A stretch of 64,000 nucleotides of DNA from an uncultured Candidatus Actinomarina sp. (GTDB lineage: Bacteria; Actinomycetota; Acidimicrobiia; Actinomarinales; Actinomarinaceae): the NCBI GenBank assembly GCA_902587025.1, contig CACIJJ010000001.1, forward strand, positions 62,001 through 126,000. Reading direction: 5' to 3'. Below the pieces are notes generated by a model. The model had not been told where the DNA came from. It saw only the letters and a list, made by a program, of their open reading frames with translations, and did no database searches. Numbering within the stretch: position 1 is the stretch's first letter; every line of letters starts with the position of its first letter. The position numbers and the translations under genes were made by a program. Of this stretch, positions 7,004 to 16,482 are shown piece after piece.

Positions 7004-8010
7004 ATTACTTTAATTATTTTTTTTATATTTTTCGAATCAATATCCTTATGTAAAACAAACCTAACAACTTTTTCTCTCAGATATCCTGCTTTAATTTTGC
7101 TTTCCAATAACCTTTCTAAAAACTTATCTGAATTTTCAAGAGAAACAAACTCTAATAAGACCATATTTGTCCCTTTATAAACAACTGAATCCAAACCATT
7201 AATCTTATCTTTAATAATTGTTAATTCATCATAGATTTTTCTAGCTTTTTTGTGATCGTCTAATAAATTTTCCCGATTAATTAATGCAAATTTTGCAGCA
7301 GATGCAATTATTCCAACTTGCCTCATCCCCCCTCCTATCTTTTTTCTATATTCACGGGAATCATTTATAAAACTTTTTGTTCCAAGAAGTATTGAACCTA
7401 TTGGAGCTCCAAGTCCTTTTGAAAAGCAAAAAGTTAAACTGTCACAGTACTGTCCATAATTAGATTTTGTATCATTTTCTAAAATTGCATGCCAAACACG
7501 AGCACCATCTACGTGAAGTTTTAAATTATTAGAGGAAGTGTACTCATATAGTTTTTGTATATCCTCAAAAGGAATAATTGATCCCCCTGATGATAAATGA
7601 GTATTCTCAATTGCGACGGTAGATATATTTGGTTTATGATACAAAGATTTTTTAATTTGAGTATCTAAGTCCTCTAAATCTAAATTGCCATCTTTATGCA
7701 GAACATTTCTAAATTGAATTCTTGACAAAAATGATGCTGCACCATGTTCATAGTTTTGAATGTGAGAATCAGATGTTGTAATTACCTCATCGCCTGGGTT
7801 TGTATGGTTAAGTAACGATATTTGATTACCCATAAGACCAGACGAAACAAATAAGCCAGCTTCAAACCCAAGAAGGTTTGCAGTAAATTCTTCAAGTTCA
7901 TTAACTGTTGGATCTTCTTTATACTCATCGTCTCCAACTTCTGCTGTAATTATATGTTCAAGCATCTCTTTTGAGGGCTTAGTTACTGTATCAGACCTTA
8001 TGTCAATCAT
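6988..8010 (-). CDS. ltaE: Low-specificity L-threonine aldolase
   Basis: PLP enzyme that cleaves L-threonine and L-allo-threonine to glycine and acetaldehyde. The 340-residue protein begins IDIRSDTVTKPSKEML as in the family, has the GDDEYKEDPTVNELE segment near residues 27-41, the cofactor-ring and aspartate region LKLHVDGARVWHA, and the PLP-lysine motif CFSKGLGAPIGS. Length is normal. It is the last gene of a tight minus-strand string (ilvD to here) and lies 3 nt after the gene at 8014. Glycine supply is the likely role. Confidence 0.93.
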   Translation of the reverse strand: MIDIRSDTVTKPSKEMLEHIITAEVGDDEYKEDPTVNELEEFTANLLGFEAGLFVSSGLMGNQISLLNHTNPGDEVITTSDSHIQNYEHGAASFLSRIQFRNVLHKDGNLDLEDLDTQIKKSLYHKPNISTVAIENTHLSSGGSIIPFEDIQKLYEYTSSNNLKLHVDGARVWHAILENDTKSNYGQYCDSLTFCFSKGLGAPIGSILLGTKSFINDSREYRKKIGGGMRQVGIIASAAKFALINRENLLDDHKKARKIYDELTIIKDKINGLDSVVYKGTNMVLLEFVSLENSDKFLERLLESKIKAGYLREKVVRFVLHKDIDSKNIKKIIKVIQSFS

Positions 8011-8013
8011 TTT

Positions 8014-8703
8014 TTAATTCAAGCACTGTTTCTCAATCTCATCAATTTGTTTATTAAATGATTTTTTTTCAGATAGTACATAAATTATTTCAAAGTTTTC
8101 TTGACTAATTGTTTTACCATCGAAGCTGAGATTTTTTGTGCAATAACTTACGTTCAATTCTTTTGCTTTATCTTGAGAATGAACTTCTATTTTTTTTAGT
8201 AGATTAATTATGTCTCCCTCCCATTGGTTGGTCCCTAAACCATATTTAAGGGCTAGGTCATTTAATTTTTGTGATGAACCACCAATAACTAAATTTACGT
8301 TATTCTCTTCATAATTTTTATTAGCAATTATTTTTTTGATGACTTCTTCAATATTGTTGTCATAAGTATCTTTTTGTATTTCATATTTATCATCACCAAT
8401 GCCAATACCTAGATTAAAATTTTTAATTTCCATAAGCGGATTTAAATAATTTTCCATTAACTCATTTATTTCTCTTTTTCTAATATTTAATACCATTGAC
8501 CCTATTTTGAAATTTCTTTCGTATTTATCTAATTTCGATAATGCATCCATTATTTTGTAAACAGGAAGTTTCTTTATTTCTGGATTTATGCTGTGATCAA
8601 AAACATAAACTGTTTTGATTTCTAAATTATTTAATTTATCAATTTTTTTTTGATATTCCTCCTCAAAGAAAGAACCATTTAAAAGTATTGAGTTATTATT
8701 CAC
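8014..8703 (-). CDS. Hypothetical protein resembling a reduced luciferase-like monooxygenase domain
   Basis: 229 residues, no confident family. Three stretches resemble bacterial luciferase-like (LLM/F420) enzymes: FKIGSMVLNI, FNLGIGIGD, and NLVIGGSSQKLNDLALKYG near residues 139-157, which matches the late IGG-SGPK-LALAA-YADG element of that fold. The protein is about 100 residues shorter than normal LLM oxidoreductases and the N-terminal substrate and cofactor residues are not evident. It overlaps the ROK kinase gene by 8 nt. The fold call is an inference; it may be an orphan or degenerate relative. Confidence 0.5.
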   Translation of the reverse strand: MNNNSILLNGSFFEEEYQKKIDKLNNLEIKTVYVFDHSINPEIKKLPVYKIMDALSKLDKYERNFKIGSMVLNIRKREINELMENYLNPLMEIKNFNLGIGIGDDKYEIQKDTYDNNIEEVIKKIIANKNYEENNVNLVIGGSSQKLNDLALKYGLGTNQWEGDIINLLKKIEVHSQDKAKELNVSYCTKNLSFDGKTISQENFEIIYVLSEKKSFNKQIDEIEKQCLN

Positions 8704-9577
8704 TATTAAAAGCTAATAATGCTGCACCTAACATCCCTGAATCTTCACGGGCTTTGCTTAATTTAATTTTTGGAAAATTTCTGTAAGGGAATTCAAAGTT
8801 TTTACTGATGTACTCATCAAGTAATGGAAGAAAATCATATGGGCTTTTAGTCATGCTGCCACCAATAACAAATATATCATTATCGAACAGTTCATATAAG
8901 GAAATTAAAGCATTTGAAGTATTTTGTATTATTTCATCTCTCGCATACTTTTCATAATCTTCAAGATTAATTGATCGATCAAATAATAGAGAGCCAACTT
9001 TTTCTTCATAAAAAATAGTAGATAATTTTGTTTCTTTGTTTATTTCGTATAATTCCTGACACTTTTTAGTCCAAGCTTTTGCAGATATTACATCTTCTAA
9101 ATAGGATTTTTCATTAATCAAGATACGTCCTATTTCACCCGCATTTCCACTGCCTTTAAATATTTCTGAATTATAAATTATCCCCCCTCCTACTCCAGTA
9201 CCAAATGTAAGCATTATCAAATTTTTATAATCATTTTTGAAATATGATAGATATTCATAATATGCAGCTAAGTTTCCATCATTCTCTAAGTAAATTTTTT
9301 TCTCTTTAGCAAATCCAAGTTTTTTTAAATCGATAGAAAATTTCATATTTGTACCATATTTAAAAATATGATTATCGTTATCTACAAAACCTGGCATGCC
9401 GAGTGAAACTTTATGCGTTTCATCAGAAAATCTACCATGGATTTCTTCAATTAATGAAATGAAAGTATCTTCTCTTTTTGGGGTATCTTCTATAAATTTT
9501 TCTTGAATTTTAAGTTTTTCATCGACAAGTCCACCTTTTATTGTCGTTCCACCAACATCGAATGCTAAAACCTTCAT
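8696..9577 (-). CDS. ROK-family sugar kinase (glucokinase-like)
   Basis: 293 residues with the ASKHA fold: phosphate-1 loop AFDVGGTTIKGG (5-16), catalytic region YLENDGNLAAYYE with the essential Asp, and the ROK signature LTFGTGVGGGI followed by GNAGEIG. The zinc site CxCGxxGC of classical ROK kinases and repressors is absent, the region after GEIGR being replaced by a short linker. There is no helix-turn-helix, so it is an enzyme. Glucose or N-acetyl sugar phosphorylation is likely, and actinobacterial polyphosphate glucokinases are another option. The gene overlaps the metallophosphoesterase by 4 nt. Confidence 0.85.
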   Translation of the reverse strand: MKVLAFDVGGTTIKGGLVDEKLKIQEKFIEDTPKREDTFISLIEEIHGRFSDETHKVSLGMPGFVDNDNHIFKYGTNMKFSIDLKKLGFAKEKKIYLENDGNLAAYYEYLSYFKNDYKNLIMLTFGTGVGGGIIYNSEIFKGSGNAGEIGRILINEKSYLEDVISAKAWTKKCQELYEINKETKLSTIFYEEKVGSLLFDRSINLEDYEKYARDEIIQNTSNALISLYELFDNDIFVIGGSMTKSPYDFLPLLDEYISKNFEFPYRNFPKIKLSKAREDSGMLGAALLAFNSE

Positions 9578-10344
9578 ATTTTTAATGATTCTAAATCTAA
9601 ATAGCTACTAGTTGAACGAAAATATCCAATATTAATACATTTTGTACTTCCAAGTATCCATTCATATGCTTTTGGTTGATGTACGTCTCCAAATAATGAA
9701 AATTTTGGCTTTTTGTTTTCTATAAATGTCTTTAAACTTTCCCACCCTTGTTCTTTTTTATTTGTAATAACATCCGTTATCAATTCATCAATAAAAGGAG
9801 GTGCATGAGTACATATAATGTCTACATTTCCTAATTTTTCTAATTTAGTTTTAAACTCTTCTTCTGAAATTTCTCCTCTTGCATTTATTGGTGTTGGAAC
9901 TCCTCCACCAGCAAAGCCAAGTTTAATGTTTTTATAATCAAGGACTTTCCCGTCAATATTTGTAACATTTTTTGTTTTAGTTTCTTCAAGTATTTCAAGA
10001 CTATCTACATTGCCAGGTATCAAAAATACTTCAAAATTTTTGAGTAACTTAAATACATCTTCATACTGCTTGTATATTGAATCTTGTATTTTTTGCTGTT
10101 TTAATTCCCTATCTTCTGAAAATAATTGTTCCCACATTTTTTTTCTTTTAGAAAAATCATGTTTTTTTCTGAGCTTCATTAACTCAGTTACATTTTCTTC
10201 ACCAAAGACATCTTTTGCGATACCCTCTCCATTTCTGTAATCTATCCAGTTGATTAAATCACCCAAAATTACCAATGGTCCTTTGTCTTTCGGCAATGTA
10301 CTTAAGGAATCTAATCCATGATGAATATCTGATATAAAAATCAT
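9574..10344 (-). CDS. Calcineurin-like metallophosphoesterase
   Basis: 256 residues carrying the family metal-binding motifs in order: ISDIHHG (4-10, for DxH), LGDLINWID (GD motif), PGNVDS (GNHD-like, with V-D instead of H-D), CTHAPP, and the final FGDVHQP. The second histidine of GNHD is replaced by Asp, which is seen in some members. The substrate (nucleotide, phosphodiester or protein) cannot be assigned. It lies 7 nt after ilvD and overlaps the ROK gene. Confidence 0.85.
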   Translation of the reverse strand: MIFISDIHHGLDSLSTLPKDKGPLVILGDLINWIDYRNGEGIAKDVFGEENVTELMKLRKKHDFSKRKKMWEQLFSEDRELKQQKIQDSIYKQYEDVFKLLKNFEVFLIPGNVDSLEILEETKTKNVTNIDGKVLDYKNIKLGFAGGGVPTPINARGEISEEEFKTKLEKLGNVDIICTHAPPFIDELITDVITNKKEQGWESLKTFIENKKPKFSLFGDVHQPKAYEWILGSTKCINIGYFRSTSSYLDLESLKI

Positions 10345-10351
10345 TATTAAT

Positions 10352-12013
10352 TTATGAGGTAACCGCTCCTGAATCAGCTCCTGAAACTAATTTGGAGTAT
10401 TTACTTAAAACTCCAGATTTGTATCTTGGTTCAGGAAGTTTATAGGACTCAAACCTTTTTTTAATTTCAGATTCTGTCAATTCCAAGTTCAACTCTCTTT
10501 TTGATAAATTCAAATTTATTAGATCACCATTTTGACATATTGCAATAGGTCCTAGATCGAAACTTTCTGGTGTTACGTGGCCAATACATAAACCAGTAGT
10601 TCCACCCGAAAATCGACCATCAGTAATCAAAAGGACATCTTTTCCTAGACCTGCACCTTTTATTGCAGCTGTAATTTGAAGCATTTCTCTCATACCTGGA
10701 CCACCTTTCGGCCCCTCGTTTCTAATTACAACGACATCTCCTTTTTCAATCTTGTTATTGAATAAGGCATCTAAAGCATCTTGTTCACTTTCAAAAACAT
10801 TTGCAGGGCCAGAAAATTTGTTCACTTCAATACCTGCTGTCTTTACCACAGATCCGTTTGGTGAAAGTGTCCCATTTAAAATAGCTATTCCTCCTTCTTT
10901 TGAAATTGGATTGTTTGGGAACGAAACTACATCTTGATTTTTTGGAATATCAATATTTTCTAAATTTTCACCAACAGTTTTTCCAGTTACAGTTAAACAG
11001 TTAGGATCAATTAGTTTATTCTCAAGAAGGATTTTAGATACTACTGGAACTCCTCCAATTTTGTCTAGATCAACCATATGATATTTTCCAAACGGTTTCA
11101 TATCTGCAAGATGTGGAACTGATTTACCAAGATCATCAAACGTATTTAGATCAAGATTAATTTTTGCTTCATAGGATATAGCTAACAAATGCAATACTGC
11201 GTTTGTGCTGCCTCCAAGGGCTAATACTGTTGTAATTGCATTTTTAAAAGCCTCTAAGGTCATGATATCTCTTGGTTTTATGTCTTCTTTCAATAAATAA
11301 TTTAATTGCAAACCTGACTCTTTTGCTGCTGTTCTTAACCTTTGATCCTCAGCTGGGATTGAAGCAGTACCAGGTAAACTCATCCCAATAGCCTCTCCTA
11401 CAGAAGCCATTGTGTTAGCTGTGAACATTCCTGCGCAAGAGCCTTGTCCTGGACAGGCATTACATTCTATTTCATATAACTCTTCTTCGCTAATTATCCC
11501 CTTTTCAAATGCACCAATTCCCTCAAAAACATCCACAATAGATATATCTTTTCCTTTGTAGACTCCCGGAAGGCTACTTCCACCATATAAAAAAATTGCT
11601 GGTCTATTTATTCTTGCTGATGCCATTAACATTCCTGGTAGTGATTTATCGCAACCTGCAATTGTTACCATTCCATCAAACCTTTCTGCATGCATAACCA
11701 GCTCTACAGAATCTGCAATGACTTCCCTTGAAACCAATGAAGCCCTCATACCCTCATGCCCCATTGATATTCCATCTGAAACAGCTATTGTAGAAAAAAT
11801 CAATCCAGCTGAATCAGTACCATTTACTCCCTCTTTTGCATGAATTGATAATTCTGGTCCAGTAAGATTACATGGAGTAACTTCATTTCCAGCAGAGACA
11901 ATTCCAACTTGAAACTTATTGAAGTCATCGTCTTGTAAACCTACGGCTCTGAGCATTGCTCGTGCAGCAGATTTTTCAACTCCTTGTGTTACGTCATCAG
12001 AAAATTTAACCAT
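10352..12013 (-). CDS. ilvD: Dihydroxy-acid dehydratase IlvD
   Basis: Converts 2,3-dihydroxy-isovalerate and the isoleucine equivalent to 2-keto acids, using an Fe-S cluster. The 553-residue protein shows [12 protein letters not shown] (cluster cysteine), [18 protein letters not shown] (second cluster region), [11 protein letters not shown], and the C-terminal [14 protein letters not shown] and [17 protein letters not shown] motifs. Length is normal. It heads a minus-strand string and lies separate from ilvB-ilvN-ilvC at 13275-16482, with queG between. Confidence 0.97.
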   Translation of the reverse strand: MVKFSDDVTQGVEKSAARAMLRAVGLQDDDFNKFQVGIVSAGNEVTPCNLTGPELSIHAKEGVNGTDSAGLIFSTIAVSDGISMGHEGMRASLVSREVIADSVELVMHAERFDGMVTIAGCDKSLPGMLMASARINRPAIFLYGGSSLPGVYKGKDISIVDVFEGIGAFEKGIISEEELYEIECNACPGQGSCAGMFTANTMASVGEAIGMSLPGTASIPAEDQRLRTAAKESGLQLNYLLKEDIKPRDIMTLEAFKNAITTVLALGGSTNAVLHLLAISYEAKINLDLNTFDDLGKSVPHLADMKPFGKYHMVDLDKIGGVPVVSKILLENKLIDPNCLTVTGKTVGENLENIDIPKNQDVVSFPNNPISKEGGIAILNGTLSPNGSVVKTAGIEVNKFSGPANVFESEQDALDALFNNKIEKGDVVVIRNEGPKGGPGMREMLQITAAIKGAGLGKDVLLITDGRFSGGTTGLCIGHVTPESFDLGPIAICQNGDLINLNLSKRELNLELTESEIKKRFESYKLPEPRYKSGVLSKYSKLVSGADSGAVTS

Positions 12014-12044
12014 AAATTAAGAATAGATAAAATATACTACAAAA

Positions 12045-13130
12045 TCACTTAATTAAAAGGTCGAATTCATGAATAACTTTTTGAGAAACCTCTCTTTTAT
12101 AGAATGATTCTTTGTTTATTGTATTTAACCTGCCGATTCTCCATAAGGCCCAAACAGAATATAACCGTATTATTTCACTATCTGAATAAAGCAGTTGATT
12201 AAATAACTCATTGCTGTTTGGTAAAGGATTATTCGCAAGTGCAATTATTGCATTTCTTTTCAAGTAATCTGCATCTCTCTTTGGAACGTAAAACCATGAG
12301 AATTTTGAAATTAGTTCATAATTATCCATATTTATTATTTCAATAAGATCAACTTCGAATGTTTTATTAATATTGATTAATTTATTCTGTCCTGGAGGAC
12401 ATGATAAAAGACAGTCGTCACATCCATAAAACCTATTTGCAATTTTGATTCTTATTTCATGAGGAATTATTTTTGGAGATTGCAACCAATAAGATATACA
12501 CTTATTTGAATCAATTTGATATTTATTATCAATCGCACCGGTTGGGCATGAAATTTGACACATATTACAGGTACCGCATGAATATAATGCTTCACTTGGT
12601 GATTTAAAATCTTTTTCAACATATAAGTTGCCAATTAACTGCCATGGCCCCACAGTAGGAGTTAACATCATCGAACTTTTACCTTGCCAACCCATTCCAG
12701 ACTTTTCAAAAAATAACCTGTCATAGTGACTTGGATTGTCGATAAATTCATGAGTTTTTATATTTAGATCATCAAAATGATTCTTCAAAATATTAATAAA
12801 TTGTTTAATTGGCTCGTAATAGTCCTTAACAGCGAATCTTGCTACGGAACCTTTACCTAAAGGACTGGCAATACTTGTTTTATAATTTTCCCCGTAATTA
12901 AAACTGACAATAATACAAGATTTTGCCCACTTAAATTTATCTCCTAACCCAGAATAATCAGGATTAGAAAAGGTAAATTTCATGTCAGCATGTTTGTTTT
13001 CATTTTTGACGTGTTTTATTTCCTCTGATTTATTAACAAGTGAAGGCAAACTCACAGTTGATACACTCATATATTCAGGAACATCAATATTTTGTTTATT
13101 TAAATAATTAATTAAATTTATGTCTTTCAT
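12045..13130 (-). CDS. queG: Epoxyqueuosine reductase QueG
   Basis: Cobalamin and Fe-S enzyme that reduces epoxyqueuosine to queuosine in the tRNA wobble position. In 361 residues I see an N-terminal domain with DYSGLGDKFKWAKSCIIV, the first cluster CGTCNMCQISCPTGAI, the region NKCISYWLQSP, and the second cluster CDDCLLSCPPGQNK. The C-terminus looks like HEAT-type helices (IIALANNPLPNSNELFNQLL). Start at 13130 leaves 30 nt to the ilv leader peptide on the other strand, so the two promoters share this space. Confidence 0.93.
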   Translation of the reverse strand: MKDINLINYLNKQNIDVPEYMSVSTVSLPSLVNKSEEIKHVKNENKHADMKFTFSNPDYSGLGDKFKWAKSCIIVSFNYGENYKTSIASPLGKGSVARFAVKDYYEPIKQFINILKNHFDDLNIKTHEFIDNPSHYDRLFFEKSGMGWQGKSSMMLTPTVGPWQLIGNLYVEKDFKSPSEALYSCGTCNMCQISCPTGAIDNKYQIDSNKCISYWLQSPKIIPHEIRIKIANRFYGCDDCLLSCPPGQNKLININKTFEVDLIEIINMDNYELISKFSWFYVPKRDADYLKRNAIIALANNPLPNSNELFNQLLYSDSEIIRLYSVWALWRIGRLNTINKESFYKREVSQKVIHEFDLLIK

Positions 13131-13146
13131 TTTTATAAGGTTTAAC

Positions 13147-13152
13147 TATAGT
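13147..13152 (+). promoter_or_regulatory. Putative -10 box of the ilv leader
   Basis: TATAGT lies 8 nt before the leader-peptide ATG at 13161. A TTTCAT (13125-13130) at 16 nt spacing could be a weak -35. Initiation near 13159 would make the leader peptide essentially leaderless, and indeed no Shine-Dalgarno sequence precedes it. Confidence 0.4.
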
Positions 13153-13160
13153 TATTCATA

Positions 13161-13211
13161 ATGAAAAAAAGTGTAAATTTAATTTCTTTACTAGTATTAG
13201 TGCTTATGTAG
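13161..13211 (+). CDS. ilv operon leader peptide (Leu/Val/Ile-rich, 16 residues)
   Basis: A 17-codon ORF encodes MKKSVNLISLLVLVLM followed by TAG. Nine of sixteen residues are leucine, valine or isoleucine (5 Leu, 3 Val, 1 Ile), six of them among residues 10-15, the pattern of branched-chain amino acid attenuation peptides. It lies 64 nt upstream of ilvB, and a U-tailed hairpin stands between them. Ribosome stalling at the Leu/Val codons when the charged tRNAs are scarce would change folding of the RNA downstream. Corynebacterium ilvBNC is known to have such a leader, so the mechanism is established in the phylum. Confidence 0.85.
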   Translation: MKKSVNLISLLVLVLM

Positions 13212-13235
13212 CGCTCATTTACTAGTATTGAGCGC
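13187..13235 (+). promoter_or_regulatory. Alternative RNA pairings of the ilv attenuator
   Basis: A 12-nt direct repeat TTTACTAGTATT occurs at 13187-13198 (within the leader codons) and 13218-13229. Segment 1 (ACTAGTA...AGTGCT, 13190-13205) can pair with segment 2 (AGCGCT...TACTAGT, 13210-13226). Segment 2 can instead pair with segment 3 through GCGCTCA (13211-13217) and TGAGCGC (13229-13235). Segment 3 touches the terminator arm only at base 13235, so how the 2:3 fold would oppose termination is not fully clear from inspection. Confidence 0.6.
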
Positions 13236-13262
13236 CTCCCCAAAATAGGGAGGTTTTTTTTT
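13235..13262 (+). terminator. Attenuator terminator before ilvB
   Basis: CCTCCC (13235-13240) and GGGAGG (13248-13253) form a 6-bp all-strong stem with a 7-nt loop followed by nine T (13254-13262), a standard Rho-independent terminator placed between the leader peptide and the ilvB start. It is the only clear U-tailed terminator I found in the window. Confidence 0.85.
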
Positions 13263-13274
13263 GAAAGAAATAAT

Positions 13275-14987
13275 ATGAGTGAAGAAAAATTAAGTGGAGC
13301 TGAACTTGTCGTAAGAAGTTTAGAGTACATGAATATATCAACTATTTTTGGTTTACCTGGTGGTGCAATATTACCTGCCTATGATCCGCTATATGACAGT
13401 CCAATAAGACATATCTTGGCCAGACATGAACAAGGGTCTGGACATATGGCAGAGGGATATGCTCAAGCTACAGGTGAGTTAGGAGTTGTAATTGCTACTT
13501 CTGGCCCAGGTGCAACTAACTTAATTACCCCACTTACAAATGCACTGATGGACTCTACTCCTCTTCTAGCAATAACTGGTCAGGTAGCTTCCGAAGCAAT
13601 TGGTAATGATGCTTTCCAGGAAGCGTACACTGTTGGGTTAACTATGGCTGCAACAAAACATAACTACTTGATAACTAGTGCTGAAGAGATACCACAAGTG
13701 TTACTTGAAGCAAAACATATTGCTACGACTGGAAGACCTGGCCCTGTTCTTGTTGATATACCAAAAGACATATTAAATCAAAAAGTTGAATGGATTGAAC
13801 CTAAATTAATAGAAATGCCAGGATACAAGCCAACATTAGAACCAAATCCAAAAATGATTAGTCAAGCGGCTGAATTAATAAAACAATCAAAAAAACCAAT
13901 TCTTTATGTAGGTGGCGGAATTATTCATTCCAAAGCAAATCAAGAGTTATTTGAACTGGCAACGAAATTTAAAATTCCAGTTGTAACAACATTGATGGGA
14001 AGAGGTGCATTCCCAGATGGAAATGAACTATGTTTTGAAATGCCTGGAATGCATGGTAACTATACAGCGACTACATCAATTCAAAAATCAGACCTATTAA
14101 TTGCTATTGGTGTGAGGTTTGATGATAGAGTTACTGCAAATCCAAAATTCTTTGCTCAAAATGCAAAAGTCATTCATGCAGATATTGACCCTGCAGAAAT
14201 TGGAAAGATTAGAGAGCCTGAAGTTCCAATAGTTGGAGATGCAAAAAGTGTAATAACTGGATTAATTGAAAAATTAGCTGATACAGATTTAAATACATCA
14301 GATTGGCTTAATGAACTAAATCAAATGAAAAAGGAATATCCTCTTTCATATAATCAAGAAGAAAAAGGGCCTTTAAAAGTTCCTTTTGTACTAGAAGAGT
14401 TACAAAAACTAGCCGACGATGATGCAATTGTTGTTTCAGGGGTTGGTCAACATCAAATGTGGATATCACAACATTGGAATTTTACCTCCCCCAATACCTG
14501 GTTAAATTCTGGTGGTTTAGGAACAATGGGTTATTCCTTACCTGCAGCTATTGGTGCAAAAGCAGCCTATCCAGATCGTCAAATTTTAGCTTTAGATGGT
14601 GATGGATGTTTCCAAATGACATGTCAAGAATTGATCACCGCTTCAACTGAAAATATTCCTATAAAAATTGTTGTCTTTAACAATGGAAATCATGGAATGG
14701 TTAGGCAGTGGCAAAAAATATTTTATAAAAATAGATTCTCTGCATCAGAATTAACACACCATACGCCTGACTATGTTGCCCTTGCAGAATCAATGGGGGC
14801 TACAGGATTAAGAATGATTGAAAAATCTGATGTAAAAAAAGTTTTTGAAAAAATGTTAGAAATTGATGACAAACCTGTCCTTGTAGAGTGCATAGTTGAT
14901 CCAGAAGATATGGTTTTCCCTATGGTTCCAGCAGGAGGAAGTAACGATGTTGTTATTCTAAATGAGGATGATCTTAAGAAATTATGA
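13275..14987 (+). CDS. ilvB: Acetolactate synthase large subunit
   Basis: ThDP enzyme condensing two pyruvates to acetolactate, or pyruvate plus 2-ketobutyrate, the first common step to valine, leucine and isoleucine. The 570-residue protein has the catalytic Glu region ARHEQGSGHMAEGYAQ, the FAD-binding middle domain, and the ThDP/Mg motif GDGCFQMTCQEL ending NNGNHGMVRQWQ. The start at 13275 follows the attenuator by 12 nt; no strong Shine-Dalgarno is visible. The stop overlaps the small-subunit start by 4 nt, implying coupled translation. Confidence 0.97.
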   Translation: MSEEKLSGAELVVRSLEYMNISTIFGLPGGAILPAYDPLYDSPIRHILARHEQGSGHMAEGYAQATGELGVVIATSGPGATNLITPLTNALMDSTPLLAITGQVASEAIGNDAFQEAYTVGLTMAATKHNYLITSAEEIPQVLLEAKHIATTGRPGPVLVDIPKDILNQKVEWIEPKLIEMPGYKPTLEPNPKMISQAAELIKQSKKPILYVGGGIIHSKANQELFELATKFKIPVVTTLMGRGAFPDGNELCFEMPGMHGNYTATTSIQKSDLLIAIGVRFDDRVTANPKFFAQNAKVIHADIDPAEIGKIREPEVPIVGDAKSVITGLIEKLADTDLNTSDWLNELNQMKKEYPLSYNQEEKGPLKVPFVLEELQKLADDDAIVVSGVGQHQMWISQHWNFTSPNTWLNSGGLGTMGYSLPAAIGAKAAYPDRQILALDGDGCFQMTCQELITASTENIPIKIVVFNNGNHGMVRQWQKIFYKNRFSASELTHHTPDYVALAESMGATGLRMIEKSDVKKVFEKMLEIDDKPVLVECIVDPEDMVFPMVPAGGSNDVVILNEDDLKKL

Positions 14988-15457
14988 GTGAGAGAATATT
15001 AAGCGTACTCGTTGAAGATAAACCAGGTGTATTAGCTCGAGTTGCCTCAACGATATCTAGAAGAGGGTTTAATATAAATTCTTTAGCAGTAGGACCAACA
15101 AATATTGAAGGTAGATCAAAAATGACAATTGTTACTGAACTTGAATCAGTTGAACAAGTCAAAAAACAGTTAAACAAATTAATTAATGTAATAAAGATTG
15201 TTGAACTTGACCCTGATAATACTATTGAATCTGAGGTCCTTTTATTAAAGGTTTCAATAAACAAAGATACTCAAACTTCTGTGATTGAAAAAGCATCATT
15301 ATCAGGAGCAAAATCAGTAGATGTCGGACAAGACTATGCTGTTTTTGAAATGACTGGTTCTTCAAAAGACCTTGATAAGTTAGAAAATTTATTGAAGCCA
15401 TTCGGGATAATTGAAATGATTAGAGGTGGCAGAATAGCCATACAAACAAAACTATAG
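14984..15457 (+). CDS. ilvN: Acetolactate synthase small (regulatory) subunit
   Basis: 157 residues. The N-terminal ACT domain is clear ([14 protein letters not shown], then [14 protein letters not shown]), followed by the second half of the small subunit with EIMRGGRIAI near the end. It binds the large subunit, activates it and gives valine feedback inhibition. The ATG overlaps the ilvB stop (ATGA). Length matches the short bacterial IlvH/IlvN type. Confidence 0.95.
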   Translation: MSERILSVLVEDKPGVLARVASTISRRGFNINSLAVGPTNIEGRSKMTIVTELESVEQVKKQLNKLINVIKIVELDPDNTIESEVLLLKVSINKDTQTSVIEKASLSGAKSVDVGQDYAVFEMTGSSKDLDKLENLLKPFGIIEMIRGGRIAIQTKL

Positions 15458-15465
15458 GAGAAGTT

Positions 15466-16482
15466 ATGTCAGCAAAAATTATATATGATGACTCAATTGA
15501 TGTTGAGCTTATTAAATCAAAAAAAGTTAGTGTAATTGGATTTGGTAGTCAAGGCCATGCGCATGCTTTGAATCTACATGATTCAGGTGTTGATGTAACA
15601 GTTGGTCTAAGAGAGGAATCAAATTCTTTCGATAGGGCAAAAAAAATGGGTTTAAAAGTAGAAAATCTTGAGAATGCTACAAAGAATGCTGACGTCGTAA
15701 TGCTTTTATTACCAGATCAACTTATGGCGGACGTATATGAAAAAGATATATCCCCATTTATGAAAGAGAGCTCGACTTTGTTTTTTGCACATGGATTTAA
15801 TATACATTTTGGTGAGATTGTACCTCGTGAAGATATTTCAATAGCAATGATTGCTCCTAAAGGTCCAGGCCATTTATTGAGAAGAACTTATGAAGAAGGA
15901 TCTGGTATGCCTTGTTTAGTTGCGGTCGAAAAAGATTTAACTGATAATACAAAAGATTTGGCCTTATCTTATGCGTCGGCAATAGGTGGAGGAAGAGCAG
16001 GAGTATTAAACACAACATTTAAAGAAGAAACAGAAACAGATTTATTTGGTGAGCAAGTTGTTTTATGTGGTGGTTTGACTGAGTTGATACGTAATGGATT
16101 TGAAACATTAGTGGAAGCTGGATATCAACCTGAAAGTGCTTATTTTGAAACATTACATGAAGTCAAACTGATAGTAGACCTAATGTATGAAGGTGGGTTT
16201 GAATGGATGAGACACTCCATATCAGATACAGCAGAGTATGGTGACTTCTCAAGAGGCTCAAGAATAATTACAGATGAAACTAAGAAGGAAATGAAAAAAG
16301 TGTTGGAAGAAATTCAATCTGGAGCTTTTGCAAAAGAATGGATGTCTCAAGCTCGTGAAGGTTCTCCCTATCTTAAACAAGAACGTGAAAAAGCATCAAA
16401 CCATCAAATTGAAAATATTGGTAAAGAATTAAGAAATATGATGCCTTTTTTAGATGCTAAAGATATCAAAAAAGATATATGA
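15466..16482 (+). CDS. ilvC: Ketol-acid reductoisomerase
   Basis: Mg and NAD(P)H enzyme that converts acetolactate to dihydroxy-isovalerate. 338 residues, class I length. Visible are the nucleotide-binding loop [14 protein letters not shown] (about 24-37), [20 protein letters not shown], the metal-binding [18 protein letters not shown], and [13 protein letters not shown] of the knotted domain. A good Shine-Dalgarno AGGAG lies 5 nt before the ATG. Gap to ilvN is 8 nt; the stop overlaps the leuA start by 4 nt. Confidence 0.97.
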   Translation: MSAKIIYDDSIDVELIKSKKVSVIGFGSQGHAHALNLHDSGVDVTVGLREESNSFDRAKKMGLKVENLENATKNADVVMLLLPDQLMADVYEKDISPFMKESSTLFFAHGFNIHFGEIVPREDISIAMIAPKGPGHLLRRTYEEGSGMPCLVAVEKDLTDNTKDLALSYASAIGGGRAGVLNTTFKEETETDLFGEQVVLCGGLTELIRNGFETLVEAGYQPESAYFETLHEVKLIVDLMYEGGFEWMRHSISDTAEYGDFSRGSRIITDETKKEMKKVLEEIQSGAFAKEWMSQAREGSPYLKQEREKASNHQIENIGKELRNMMPFLDAKDIKKDI

